A stretch of 8,486 nucleotides of DNA, from assembly GCA_023427575.1 (NCBI GenBank), contig JAEZAY010000278.1, positions 1 to 8,486 on the forward strand, read 5' to 3'. Every line of letters begins with the position of its first letter. The stretch's first letter is position 1. The stretch comes from Bacteroidota bacterium. Lineage in GTDB: Bacteria > Bacteroidota > Bacteroidia > Chitinophagales > Chitinophagaceae. Below, in pieces: positions 1 to 6,014 of this stretch. The notes under the pieces are model-generated. The model had not been told where the DNA came from. It saw only the letters and a list, made by a program, of their open reading frames with translations, and ran no database searches. A program made the translations under genes and the position numbers.

Positions 1-13
1 TCTTTTGGTCGAA

Positions 14-64
14 AGCCTAAAAATAGGCTCTTCAAATCAAACAACAAGAGCTGTGGTTGTTGTT
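14..64 (-). promoter_or_regulatory. Candidate transcription attenuator with three mutually exclusive stems
   Basis: Read on the minus strand there are three perfect inverted repeats. Stem 1:2 pairs 57-64 with 40-47 (AACAACAA/TTGTTGTT, 9-nt loop) and spans the Thr-to-Val codons of the leader peptide. Stem 2:3 pairs 46-51 with 27-32 (GCTCTT/AAGAGC, 13-nt loop) and places the leader stop codon in its loop. Stem 3:4 pairs 24-29 with 14-19 (AGCCTA/TAGGCT, 4-nt loop), extendable by GAA/TTC with one bulge. Stem 2:3 shares bases with both others, so it excludes each, as an antiterminator should. The weak point is that stem 3:4 is followed only by TTTC and not a long U tract. It may therefore be a poor or non-canonical terminator, or it may act on translation of the next gene outside the window. 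Confidence 0.42.
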
Positions 65-102
65 ATTTTCAAAACATTACTGTCCTGGTAATCATTTGCC
101 AT
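37..102 (-). CDS. Candidate leader peptide of an amino-acid biosynthesis attenuator (21 aa)
   Basis: A 21-codon ORF starts with ATG at 102 and stops with TGA at 39-37. Its C-terminal part reads ITTTTALVV, with four consecutive threonine codons (ACA ACA ACC ACA) followed by Ala, Leu, Val, Val. Runs of the regulating amino acid just before the stop are the hallmark of attenuator leader peptides such as those of thr and ilv operons. The threonine and branched-chain bias would suit a threonine or isoleucine/valine/leucine operon to the left of the window. An in-frame TAG lies upstream of the ATG, so the ORF cannot be longer. There is no Shine-Dalgarno site, which is common in Bacteroidota. The stems described in the attenuator entry overlap it exactly. 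A chance ORF of this size is possible; the case rests on the codon run together with the folding pattern. Confidence 0.45.
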   Translation of the reverse strand: MANDYQDSNVLKITTTTALVV

Positions 103-184
103 TTTTGCGATATTAAATGACTGCTCCTAATACACTATTGATAAAGGTTTCGGATGAATGGAAAATTTTAACCGGCCACCAATG

Positions 185-235
185 ATTTGCACATTTTCAC
201 ATTATCACATTTTCTCTGCCGTCCGTTTCAATTTT
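185..235. repeat. 8-bp tandem repeat block A plus shared 19-bp tail
   Basis: Four imperfect 8-bp units lie head to tail at 185-216: ATTTGCAC, ATTTTCAC, ATTATCAC and ATTTTCTC. They are followed by a 19-bp tail at 217-235 (TGCCGTCCGTTTCAATTTT). The same arrangement of units followed by a nearly identical tail occurs again in block B. Reading frames through the block are incidental, giving degenerate peptides such as FSHYHIFS. The role is unknown. Short AT-rich tandem tracts of this look occur between genes in Bacteroidota, as far as I recall. Confidence 0.7.
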
Positions 236-289
236 CTTAACGGATTTCTTCCGAGGCCCGGGGCAATACATTTTACCCGGACACCACTG

Positions 290-364
290 ATTATCACATT
301 ATCAAATTATCAAATTATCGCATTTCCACATTGGCACATTATCCCTGCCCTCCGTTTCTATTTT
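290..364. repeat. 8-bp tandem repeat block B plus shared 19-bp tail, running into the 3' end of the mobA-like gene
   Basis: Seven 8-bp units lie at 290-345: ATTATCAC, ATTATCAA, ATTATCAA, ATTATCGC, ATTTCCAC, ATTGGCAC and ATTATCCC. The tail at 346-364 (TGCCCTCCGTTTCTATTTT) matches that of block A at 17 of 19 positions. The tail overlaps the stop codon (358-360) of the minus-strand mobA-like gene, so repeat DNA supplies its last codons. The spacer between the blocks (236-289) contains a short CCGGG/CCCGG inverted pair and nothing else recognisable. Confidence 0.7.
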
Positions 365-1524
365 GTATTCCTGTCGATCATGGCGCTGGTAATTTCATAT
401 TCATCGTAGGTATTAACATTCCGGAGCGATTGGGGATCGGGCGCCTGAAGCAAATGAATGGGATTATTGCGGAGTACTTTTCGGGGACAGGAATAGCCCA
501 TCGAAAGAAACCACAACAGCGTTGGATATGATTTGGGCTCCCAAATAGCTATCAGGGGCTCGGGCAAATGATCCGTGGGACTTTCAAAGCTGGTTGCCAT
601 CCATTTGCTCTCCCTGTTTTGAACCAGGTGCTGAATGGTTCGATCGTCGATCAAAGGCAGATCGCAGGCAAGTACCAGCCAGGCCTTGTCGGGATCGGAA
701 CGAAAGGCGGAAAGTATTGCCCCATAAGGTCCTAAATCGGTAAATGTGTCTTTCAGGATCTTATATGAAGAATCGATTTCCTTTTCCTGCTCCGGCCGAC
801 AGGAGATATATACACCGGCGCAGTGCTTCTTAAGCAGGTCAGCGAGATAATATTGCTGTTCCTTACCATGCCATTGAATGGATCCTTTTGGAAATCCCAT
901 CCGCATGCTTTTTCCACCGGCAAGTACAAGTCCGTTGAGAACCGGTCTGGCTGCTTTCAGTTTTTCCGAAAAAAATGCAATAATACCGGTCGTATCATTT
1001 ATTCGCAACACCGGGACAAAGTTCCAGTTTGGAATAAAGTCTTTTAGAAAATCGTAAGGTTCATTTTCTTCTTCGTCAAGAATAAATAATTGAACATCGG
1101 TGAGCAGCGCCAATTTATTCTGTAAAGATTTTTTTTTCTTCTCACTGATCACCACCACCTGTGCCCGGGCATTGTGGTGGTTGCCATTTACCAATACCAG
1201 ATCAACGTTGGCGAATTCTTTTCGCATCCGGAATGAATCCAGATTGTCGGCATTAAAGAACTGATGATGATTCCCTTCAAAAGAACATTGTAAGGATGCC
1301 CCGGCTTTTAAATACGCGGGTAAAGGTGGGTTCGCCTCATAAGCCCGATGGTTTGTGTCTACATAGGCGCAATTATACCTATCGGAAAGTCCACCGATAA
1401 TCGAGGCCGATAAATTTTGAATCAATGCGCATTCCGCTCCAATGATTGCCCATTCATTGCGACTGAAATTGCCAATGGAAGGCCGCGCAAGCGGCGGGTG
1501 TTTTTTATGATCGCCGGAAATCAT
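358..1524 (-). CDS. mobA: Two-domain MobA-like molybdenum cofactor nucleotidyltransferase
   Basis: It is predicted to transfer a nucleotide from NTP to molybdenum-molybdopterin to make the dinucleotide cofactor in the cytoplasm. The catalytic domain is the C-terminal half (about residues 197-388). It has LAGGKSMRMG at 201-210 followed by K213 (nucleotide-binding loop), DLGPYGAILSAF at 263-274, and ACDLP at 286-290 with the metal-binding D288. A NVNTYDEY stretch at 369-376 resembles the NxNTPEE segment near the end of MobA proteins. The first half, about 190 residues, resembles a MobB-type P-loop fold (WAIIGA at 26-30, AYVDTNHRAYE at 53-63), but the GxxxxGK[S/T] signature is lost. E. coli MobA is about 195 residues, so this protein is twice as long. 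It is last in the cofactor operon and overlaps moaC by 20 nt, with a strong AGGAGGT site 5 nt before the ATG. LAGG suggests GTP over CTP. The domain call is firm; the nucleotide and the N-terminal role are inference. Confidence 0.85.
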   Translation of the reverse strand: MISGDHKKHPPLARPSIGNFSRNEWAIIGAECALIQNLSASIIGGLSDRYNCAYVDTNHRAYEANPPLPAYLKAGASLQCSFEGNHHQFFNADNLDSFRMRKEFANVDLVLVNGNHHNARAQVVVISEKKKKSLQNKLALLTDVQLFILDEEENEPYDFLKDFIPNWNFVPVLRINDTTGIIAFFSEKLKAARPVLNGLVLAGGKSMRMGFPKGSIQWHGKEQQYYLADLLKKHCAGVYISCRPEQEKEIDSSYKILKDTFTDLGPYGAILSAFRSDPDKAWLVLACDLPLIDDRTIQHLVQNRESKWMATSFESPTDHLPEPLIAIWEPKSYPTLLWFLSMGYSCPRKVLRNNPIHLLQAPDPQSLRNVNTYDEYEITSAMIDRNTK

Positions 1525-1978
1525 TTTTACCTCCTGATTTCGCCATCAGTTTTGTTTCTTTTATAATGATATCGTGACTGATTGCTTTACACATATCGTA
1601 TACCGTTAGTGCGGCCACCGACGCGCCCACCATGGCTTCCATTTCTATTCCCGTTCTTGCGCTGACGCTCGCTGTACAATCAATTATCATTTCATTGTCG
1701 TGAAAAGAAAAATGAATCTCGCAATTATCCAGTCCAAGGGGATGACATAAAGGTATCAGTTCCCCGGTTTTTTTAGCAGCCATAATTCCGGCGATGATGG
1801 CGGTTTGAACAACCGCGCCTTTTTTGGTTTGTATCTCGCCATCTATCAGTTTGTCTTTTAATTCCGGGGGCATTACCACAATGGAACGGGCAGTGGCGAT
1901 TCGCTTTGTAATTTTTTTATCGCCAACATCCACCATATTTGCCAGACCCTGTTCATTGAGATGTGAAAAATCTTTCAT
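1505..1978 (-). CDS. moaC: Cyclic pyranopterin monophosphate synthase MoaC
   Basis: MoaC acts after MoaA, turning 3',8-cyclo-7,8-dihydro-GTP into cyclic pyranopterin monophosphate in the first stage of molybdenum cofactor synthesis. The 157-residue length is normal for a stand-alone MoaC. Visible family signatures are MVDV at 15-18, KGAVVQTAIIAGIMAAK from 53, LIPLCHPL at 74-81, GIEMEAMVGASVAALTVYDM from 110, and KSGGK at 147-151. The active-site residues known from E. coli MoaC (K51, H77, E112, E114, D128, K131) align with K53, H79, E112, E114, D128 and K131 here, so the enzyme looks intact. It starts 15 nt after the moeA stop, and its 3' end overlaps the mobA-like gene by 20 nt, implying one transcript and coupled translation. 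No Shine-Dalgarno precedes its ATG. Confidence 0.97.
   Translation of the reverse strand: MKDFSHLNEQGLANMVDVGDKKITKRIATARSIVVMPPELKDKLIDGEIQTKKGAVVQTAIIAGIMAAKKTGELIPLCHPLGLDNCEIHFSFHDNEMIIDCTASVSARTGIEMEAMVGASVAALTVYDMCKAISHDIIIKETKLMAKSGGKNDFRRS
1529..1535 (-). promoter_or_regulatory. Strong ribosome binding site for the mobA-like gene, inside moaC
   Basis: AGGAGGT sits 4 nt before the ATG at 1524 on the minus strand. It is formed by the Gly-Gly codons of the conserved SGGK motif near the C-terminus of MoaC, so it lies within coding sequence. It decides the mobA-like start. The neighbouring moeA, moaC and moaA starts have no comparable site. Confidence 0.8.
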
Positions 1979-1993
1979 TGTATTGTTGTAGGA

Positions 1994-3187
1994 TTAGAAC
2001 TTCCAGACCCTGTAAATTTCTCCTTTGCTAAAGTTAGACTGTTCAAGGGGAAGTTCAATAAATGCATTCGCGTTTATAAGGTGAACAAAATCGCCGGAGC
2101 CATTGTCCTTAACAGGAACAGCCATTAATTGAGCCCTGGCATCAAAGCTTAGTTTTACCTGTGCAAAGTACTGCAGTTCCGGTTTAAATTCCATGTCTTC
2201 CGCCAATGCTGCGAAGAGCTCCTCCTGGTTATTGATAGCCAGGCATTTTTTCAACCATGGAATAATATACCGGTGCAAACACATGAAGCCCGAAACCGGG
2301 TTTCCCGGCAGCGCAAACAGGGTGCACTTATTTTTATAGGTTCCAAACCAGAAAGGTTTACCGGGTCTTTGTTTTACTTTATGAAAAAGATTGGTGACTG
2401 AAAGTTTGTTAAGAACTGCAGGGATATGATCAAATTTACCCATCGATACTCCACCCGATAATATTATCAGCTCGTAACCTTCAATAGCATTTTTAAGTTC
2501 TGTCTCTATAATAGAAACATCATCCGGAAGATGAATCATTTCGGCCTCGATGCGGAATTTCCGCAGGGCAGCCTGAATTGTATAATTATTGGAACGACGA
2601 ATCTGATAGGGGTTAGGAACTTCATCAATTTCTACCAGTTCATCCCCCGAAGAAACGATCAGCGTACGTGGTAATTTTTTTACCGGCAGGCTGCTTCTGC
2701 CGGTAGCCGCTGCCATATTTATTACCACGGGGTCAATAACTGCTCCCGCCTTCAACACCAGCTTATTTTTTAAGCTATCGGATCCCTGCCGGTGAATGGA
2801 CTGCCCTCTGTTTACCATATCCGCAAAAACGCTGGCAATTCCATTGCTGATCTGAAGATCCTCATAACGGATAACTGTATCCGTAGATTCCGGCAGGGCC
2901 GCCCCGGTCATGATCTCAACGCATTCGTTGGGGGCATCAATCTCCATTGGAAGATCACCTGCCGCCTGTATGCCTTTTATTTTGAATTCCCGGATGCCTT
3001 TTTCAAATCCTTCAAATGAAATGGCGATCCCGTCCATGGTAACGCGATTATACGGAGGCAGATCTCTGTCGGCATATAAATCTTCAGCCAGTACATAACC
3101 CAATGCATCTGCCAGCGGAACGAGCGCTGTTCCATAACTTTTAATGGTGCCCGAAATGATTTTTTCTGCTTCTGATACTGTGACCAT
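1994..3187 (-). CDS. moeA: Molybdopterin molybdotransferase MoeA
   Basis: MoeA inserts molybdate into (adenylylated) molybdopterin, giving the mononuclear Mo cofactor. At 397 residues it is the usual length (E. coli MoeA is 411). Motifs in order are DLPPYNRVTMDGIA at 42-55 with the conserved D52; SSGDEL at 179-184 with E183; SGGVSMGKFD at 244-253 with D253; KVKQRPGKPFWFG at 270-282 containing the lysines of the active site; and FALPGNPVSGF at 291-301. The C-terminal domain IV (about 325-397) is present. YNRVT replaces the proteobacterial FDNSA before MDG, which I take as a Bacteroidota variant. It lies 32 nt after moaA and 15 nt before moaC. The ATG at 3187 is preceded only by AT-rich sequence. 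No separate mogA/moaB gene for the adenylylation step is in the window. Confidence 0.96.
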   Translation of the reverse strand: MVTVSEAEKIISGTIKSYGTALVPLADALGYVLAEDLYADRDLPPYNRVTMDGIAISFEGFEKGIREFKIKGIQAAGDLPMEIDAPNECVEIMTGAALPESTDTVIRYEDLQISNGIASVFADMVNRGQSIHRQGSDSLKNKLVLKAGAVIDPVVINMAAATGRSSLPVKKLPRTLIVSSGDELVEIDEVPNPYQIRRSNNYTIQAALRKFRIEAEMIHLPDDVSIIETELKNAIEGYELIILSGGVSMGKFDHIPAVLNKLSVTNLFHKVKQRPGKPFWFGTYKNKCTLFALPGNPVSGFMCLHRYIIPWLKKCLAINNQEELFAALAEDMEFKPELQYFAQVKLSFDARAQLMAVPVKDNGSGDFVHLINANAFIELPLEQSNFSKGEIYRVWKF

Positions 3188-3219
3188 TTTATTTTATTAA
3201 ATGGCATGAATGCGTAAGA

Positions 3220-4206
3220 TCATCCGCCGATAGTAGCCATCGATTCATGCACCGGATTTTCTTTCCGGGCTGCTTCAGCTTCCCATCCGTCGAGCGGCCT
3301 TTCCTGAAAAGTCTGCATCAGTACTCTTTCAATCTGTTCATTGCCAGAACCGTTGCGAAGCAATTGCTTCAGATCAAGCACGCCCGCATCGTATAAACAG
3401 GTTTTTAGAATGCCATCGGGAGTAATCCGAAGCCGGTTGCAGGTTCCGCAAAAAGTTCGCGTATAGGCAGCAATGATCCCCGTGCTTCCCATAAACCCGG
3501 GAATCTGGTAATTGTATGAAGTGGAAAAAGGCGGATCCTCAATTTTCTGAATCTGCGGATAAAATTCTTTGATCTTTTCCAGGATCCTGATATGATTCCA
3601 CTGGTGATCCACTGCAATATGATCCTTGCCATTAAACGGCATCTCTTCAATGAAGCGTACGCTCACCGGAAGTTTATGCGACAAGCCCAGGAGTGGAATA
3701 ATATCATCGGTATTCTTCCCACTCATTACAACCGCATTGATCTTTACATCAATGCCGGATATCAGCAATTCATCCAGGGTTTTTAATACATTGGACAATT
3801 CATCTCTGCGGGTAATGGAAAAAAAACGTTTAGAGTCGAGCGTATCAAGACTTAGGTTTACGGATTTGATACCAAGATTTTTTAATTCGGGAACGTAGGG
3901 CGCTGCCAGAACGCCATTGGTTGTAATAGTAAGTTCTTCCAGTTTATCCAGTTTTGATAAAGCTGTGAGCAGGCTGATCAGGTCTTTTCTTACGAAGGGT
4001 TCGCCACCGGTAATCCGGATTTTACGGATCCCCATTTCAACCAGAATGGATGAAAGCCGGATCAGTTCCTCATACGAAAGAATTTCTGTCCGGTTAAGCC
4101 AGTTTAATCCATGTTCCGGCATGCAATAAGTGCAGCGCAGGTTACAGCGATCAGTCACCGCAATGCGCGCATAATTTACAATTCGTCCATGATTATCTCT
4201 GATCAC
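3220..4206 (-). CDS. moaA: GTP 3',8-cyclase MoaA (radical SAM)
   Basis: This is the first committed enzyme of molybdenum cofactor synthesis. It uses S-adenosylmethionine and two [4Fe-4S] clusters to convert GTP to 3',8-cyclo-7,8-dihydro-GTP. The radical SAM motif is CNLRCTYC with C21, C25 and C28. GGEP at 67-70 is the SAM-binding motif, and the second cluster is ligated by C253, C256 and C270. The protein ends in IGG, matching the conserved C-terminal Gly-Gly tail required for activity. The length of 328 residues is typical. The start codon is GTG at 4206: an in-frame TAA lies four codons upstream, and no ATG gives a full N-terminus (MIRDNHGRIVNYARIAVTDR is standard). The stop of the XdhC gene lies 9 nt upstream. 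In that gap an out-of-frame ATG opens a three-codon ORF whose TGA overlaps the GTG. Confidence 0.97.
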   Translation of the reverse strand: MIRDNHGRIVNYARIAVTDRCNLRCTYCMPEHGLNWLNRTEILSYEELIRLSSILVEMGIRKIRITGGEPFVRKDLISLLTALSKLDKLEELTITTNGVLAAPYVPELKNLGIKSVNLSLDTLDSKRFFSITRRDELSNVLKTLDELLISGIDVKINAVVMSGKNTDDIIPLLGLSHKLPVSVRFIEEMPFNGKDHIAVDHQWNHIRILEKIKEFYPQIQKIEDPPFSTSYNYQIPGFMGSTGIIAAYTRTFCGTCNRLRITPDGILKTCLYDAGVLDLKQLLRNGSGNEQIERVLMQTFQERPLDGWEAEAARKENPVHESMATIGG

Positions 4207-4215
4207 TGTATCATT

Positions 4216-5355
4216 TTAATTCCCATAAATGGTTCCCTGTCTTAATCTTAGTGACATGCCCTCTCTTCCGGCAAAGCTCGATTTAATTTCGGCTATTATT
4301 GAAATAGCAATCTCCTCCGGCGTGGCGGCGCCAATATCAAGGCCCGCGGGAGAATAGATCCGGCTCATCTGCTCAGCGCTTAAAGGCCTCCCTTCTTCCT
4401 CCAGCGTTCGGAACATTTTTTCGCTTCGTTTCCGCGGACCCAGCAAGCCAAGATACGGAGCTCTGGAATGAATGAGGCTTTGCAAATTGTTATAATCCGT
4501 ATTATAGTCGTGCGCCATCAGGATGATAGCCGTGAACGCATCGATAATCGGTTGCTCCTGCAACTTATTATTCAATACATGATCGGCAACCTGGAAAAGA
4601 TTTTTACCTGCTTTGGAAGTATTGGTAACCAGGGTTACGAGCCAGCCAACTTCTTTGGCGGTTTTTGCCATCGCATAGATATCATGATTGCTGCCATAAA
4701 TAATAAGATGAATGGCCGGCGAGATGATTTCAATAAAAATCCGGATCCGGTTAATTTCGTCTTCATAGTCGACTGTTTCGGAACTACCGGCTTCCAGTGT
4801 TTTTTTAATATCCTTTAATAAAACGGGTTTTACTGCATCAGAAATGAAAGGAGGTAAAAATGTGTTTTCATCTTCGTATAAATACATTGCTCCTAATGCT
4901 TCCGGAATTTGATCCGATTTGGTAATGGTGATCAGAACCCGGGGTTCCCTGGTATTTCTGACCCGCTCGAGAAAGGCAAGCTGATGCTGGCTGTTAGCAT
5001 ATGTTTGCAGCGGTGTGAACAATACATCGATGATTCCGTTGCATCCAAGTCCTACGCCTATTTCATGGCCATCGTTCTGCGATGTATCGTAGGTGATCAG
5101 GGAAGATTTATCAAGGGCGATGGCCTTTTGCGCACGGCGTAAGGCATCGCCTTCCAGACATCCGCCACTGATGCCGCCAAGGTAGGTTCCATCATCCAGC
5201 ACCAGCATGCGGGCGCCAGTTCTGCGGTAAGAAGATCCCTCCACCCTCACAACTGTTGCGATGGCTGCTTTGGTAGCGGCAGGATCAACCGTTTTCCAGG
5301 CATCCACTATCGCATTTATCTCTTTCATGTTCGTAATATAATTTACAACATTCAT
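4216..5355 (-). CDS. xdhC: XdhC/CoxI-family molybdenum cofactor insertion factor
   Basis: XdhC proteins bind molybdenum cofactor, protect it during sulfuration and hand it to xanthine dehydrogenase-family enzymes; they are not enzyme subunits. The N-terminal domain shows EGSSYRRTGARM at 39-50, GGISGGCLEGD at 60-70 and GVGLGCNG at 100-107. The C-terminal Rossmann-like domain shows LIIYGSNHDIYAMA at 217-230, LMAHDYNTD at 279-287, YLGLLGPRKRSEKM at 301-314 and SPAGLDIGAATPEEIA at 335-350. Its 379 residues match the long two-domain form. It is first in the cofactor operon and divergent from the coxG-coxS-coxL genes, the likely client. An internal ATG at 5328 (MKEINAIVDAW) matches the usual N-terminus better than the ATG at 5355, so the true protein may be 370 residues. 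GSNHD departs from the glycine-rich GxGxD often seen at the start of the second domain. Confidence 0.9.
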   Translation of the reverse strand: MNVVNYITNMKEINAIVDAWKTVDPAATKAAIATVVRVEGSSYRRTGARMLVLDDGTYLGGISGGCLEGDALRRAQKAIALDKSSLITYDTSQNDGHEIGVGLGCNGIIDVLFTPLQTYANSQHQLAFLERVRNTREPRVLITITKSDQIPEALGAMYLYEDENTFLPPFISDAVKPVLLKDIKKTLEAGSSETVDYEDEINRIRIFIEIISPAIHLIIYGSNHDIYAMAKTAKEVGWLVTLVTNTSKAGKNLFQVADHVLNNKLQEQPIIDAFTAIILMAHDYNTDYNNLQSLIHSRAPYLGLLGPRKRSEKMFRTLEEEGRPLSAEQMSRIYSPAGLDIGAATPEEIAISIIAEIKSSFAGREGMSLRLRQGTIYGN

Positions 5356-5473
5356 AAGACCTGTTTTAATTTATTTTGATTTTGTTGATTGTTTTTATAT
5401 CTTAATAATTGATTATTCTTTCCATATTTCTTCCTTTTTTTAGTCCCGCCCTTTAAAACTCCGGCTTACAAGT
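5356..5473. promoter_or_regulatory. Divergent promoter region with an AT-rich inverted repeat
   Basis: These 118 bp separate the two divergent operons and must hold both promoters if each is transcribed from here. The segment 5365-5440 is very AT-rich. A perfect 6-2-6 inverted repeat (AATAAT-TG-ATTATT) lies at 5404-5417, close to the centre, and could bind a shared regulator. TTTG at 5381-5384, followed after 21 nt by TAATTG, is a poor match to the Bacteroidota TTTG/TAnnTTTG promoter on the plus strand. I see no convincing promoter match on the minus strand. If the XdhC gene starts at 5328 the region is 27 bp longer. Confidence 0.45.
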
Positions 5474-5929
5474 ATGCAGTTAAACGGCAAACAGGAATTG
5501 AATGCTACGGCTTCGGTTATCTGGAAAATTCTTCTGGATCCCGAGTCCCTTGCCCGCGTTTTGCCCGGCGTTAAAAGTTTGGAACGAAGCGGAGAGAATT
5601 TATTCCGCTCTGTATTTAAGATCAGTATTGGCCCGGTAAGCGGTTCTTTCGCCGGAACGCTTATGATGGAAGATATGGTGGAAGAACAATCCGCGTTGAT
5701 CAAAATGCAGCAGGACAGTTCCATCGGAAAAGTTCGCGCCGAAGTAAAGTTGGAATTATTACCCATCGACGATCGTAGAACCGAATTGAAATTTGATGGC
5801 CATGCGAAAATCTCGGGCATGCTTGCCAGCATCGGGCAACGGATCATTCAAACCGTGGCTTCCACGCTTACAAAGGAATTTTTTGTGAACATGGAAAAAG
5901 AGCTGGCTGATTCAAAAACGGTAAAATAA
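5474..5929 (+). CDS. coxG: CoxG-like SRPBCC family protein
   Basis: CoxG proteins are START/SRPBCC-fold proteins encoded with aerobic CO dehydrogenase-type hydroxylases; in carboxidotrophs CoxG helps recruit the enzyme to the membrane. This protein has the full SRPBCC domain: MQLNGKQELNATASVIWKIL at the start, ARVLPGVKSLE at 27-37, GPVSGSFAGTL at 53-63, and the C-terminal helix ISGMLASIGQRII at 113-125 ending in FF at 136-137. At 151 residues it lacks the C-terminal extension of the longer CoxG proteins. I see no membrane segment or signal peptide, so it is probably soluble. It is first in the plus-strand operon, 85 bp before coxS. The ATG at 5474 is the only sensible start and has no Shine-Dalgarno site. 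The family call is solid, but a membrane-recruitment role here is inference. Confidence 0.88.
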   Translation: MQLNGKQELNATASVIWKILLDPESLARVLPGVKSLERSGENLFRSVFKISIGPVSGSFAGTLMMEDMVEEQSALIKMQQDSSIGKVRAEVKLELLPIDDRRTELKFDGHAKISGMLASIGQRIIQTVASTLTKEFFVNMEKELADSKTVK

Positions 5930-5941
5930 GGCCTCGCCTTA
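5927..5941 (+). other. Short hairpin overlapping the coxG stop codon
   Basis: TAAGGC-CTC-GCCTTA forms a perfect 6-bp stem with a 3-nt loop. The first three bases are the TAA stop of coxG. No T tract follows, so it is not a standard terminator. It could affect mRNA processing or the ratio of coxG to the downstream subunits, or it could be chance. The remaining 73 bp before coxS hold nothing that I recognise. Confidence 0.4.
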
Positions 5942-6014
5942 CTATATCCCTCACTCTGTATTGAAAACGTTTCGGTTGTTCATTCCCTGATTATTCATCT
6001 TAAACTCTGGGCGT

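Noticed and set aside
1..120. Open plus-strand frame from the window edge to a TGA at 118-120
   Set aside because: It could be the end of a gene from the left, but the encoded residues look random and Cys-rich with no family resemblance. The minus-strand leader and stems explain the region better.
258..280. CCGGG/CCCGG inverted pair as a terminator for the cofactor operon
   Set aside because: The stem is only 5 bp with a long loop, and no T tract follows on the minus strand.
185..364. CRISPR array
   Set aside because: The units are 8 bp, adjacent and without spacers, and there are no cas genes.
158..409. Plus-strand ORF of 83 codons over the repeat blocks
   Set aside because: Its sequence is simply a translation of the 8-bp repeat units and their tails, with no recognisable domain, and it runs into the antisense of the mobA-like gene.
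4468..4818. Plus-strand ORF of 116 codons
   Set aside because: It is antisense to the conserved XdhC coding sequence and has no family features.
5440..5847. Minus-strand ORF of 135 codons
   Set aside because: It lies antisense to coxG, whose SRPBCC motifs are clear.
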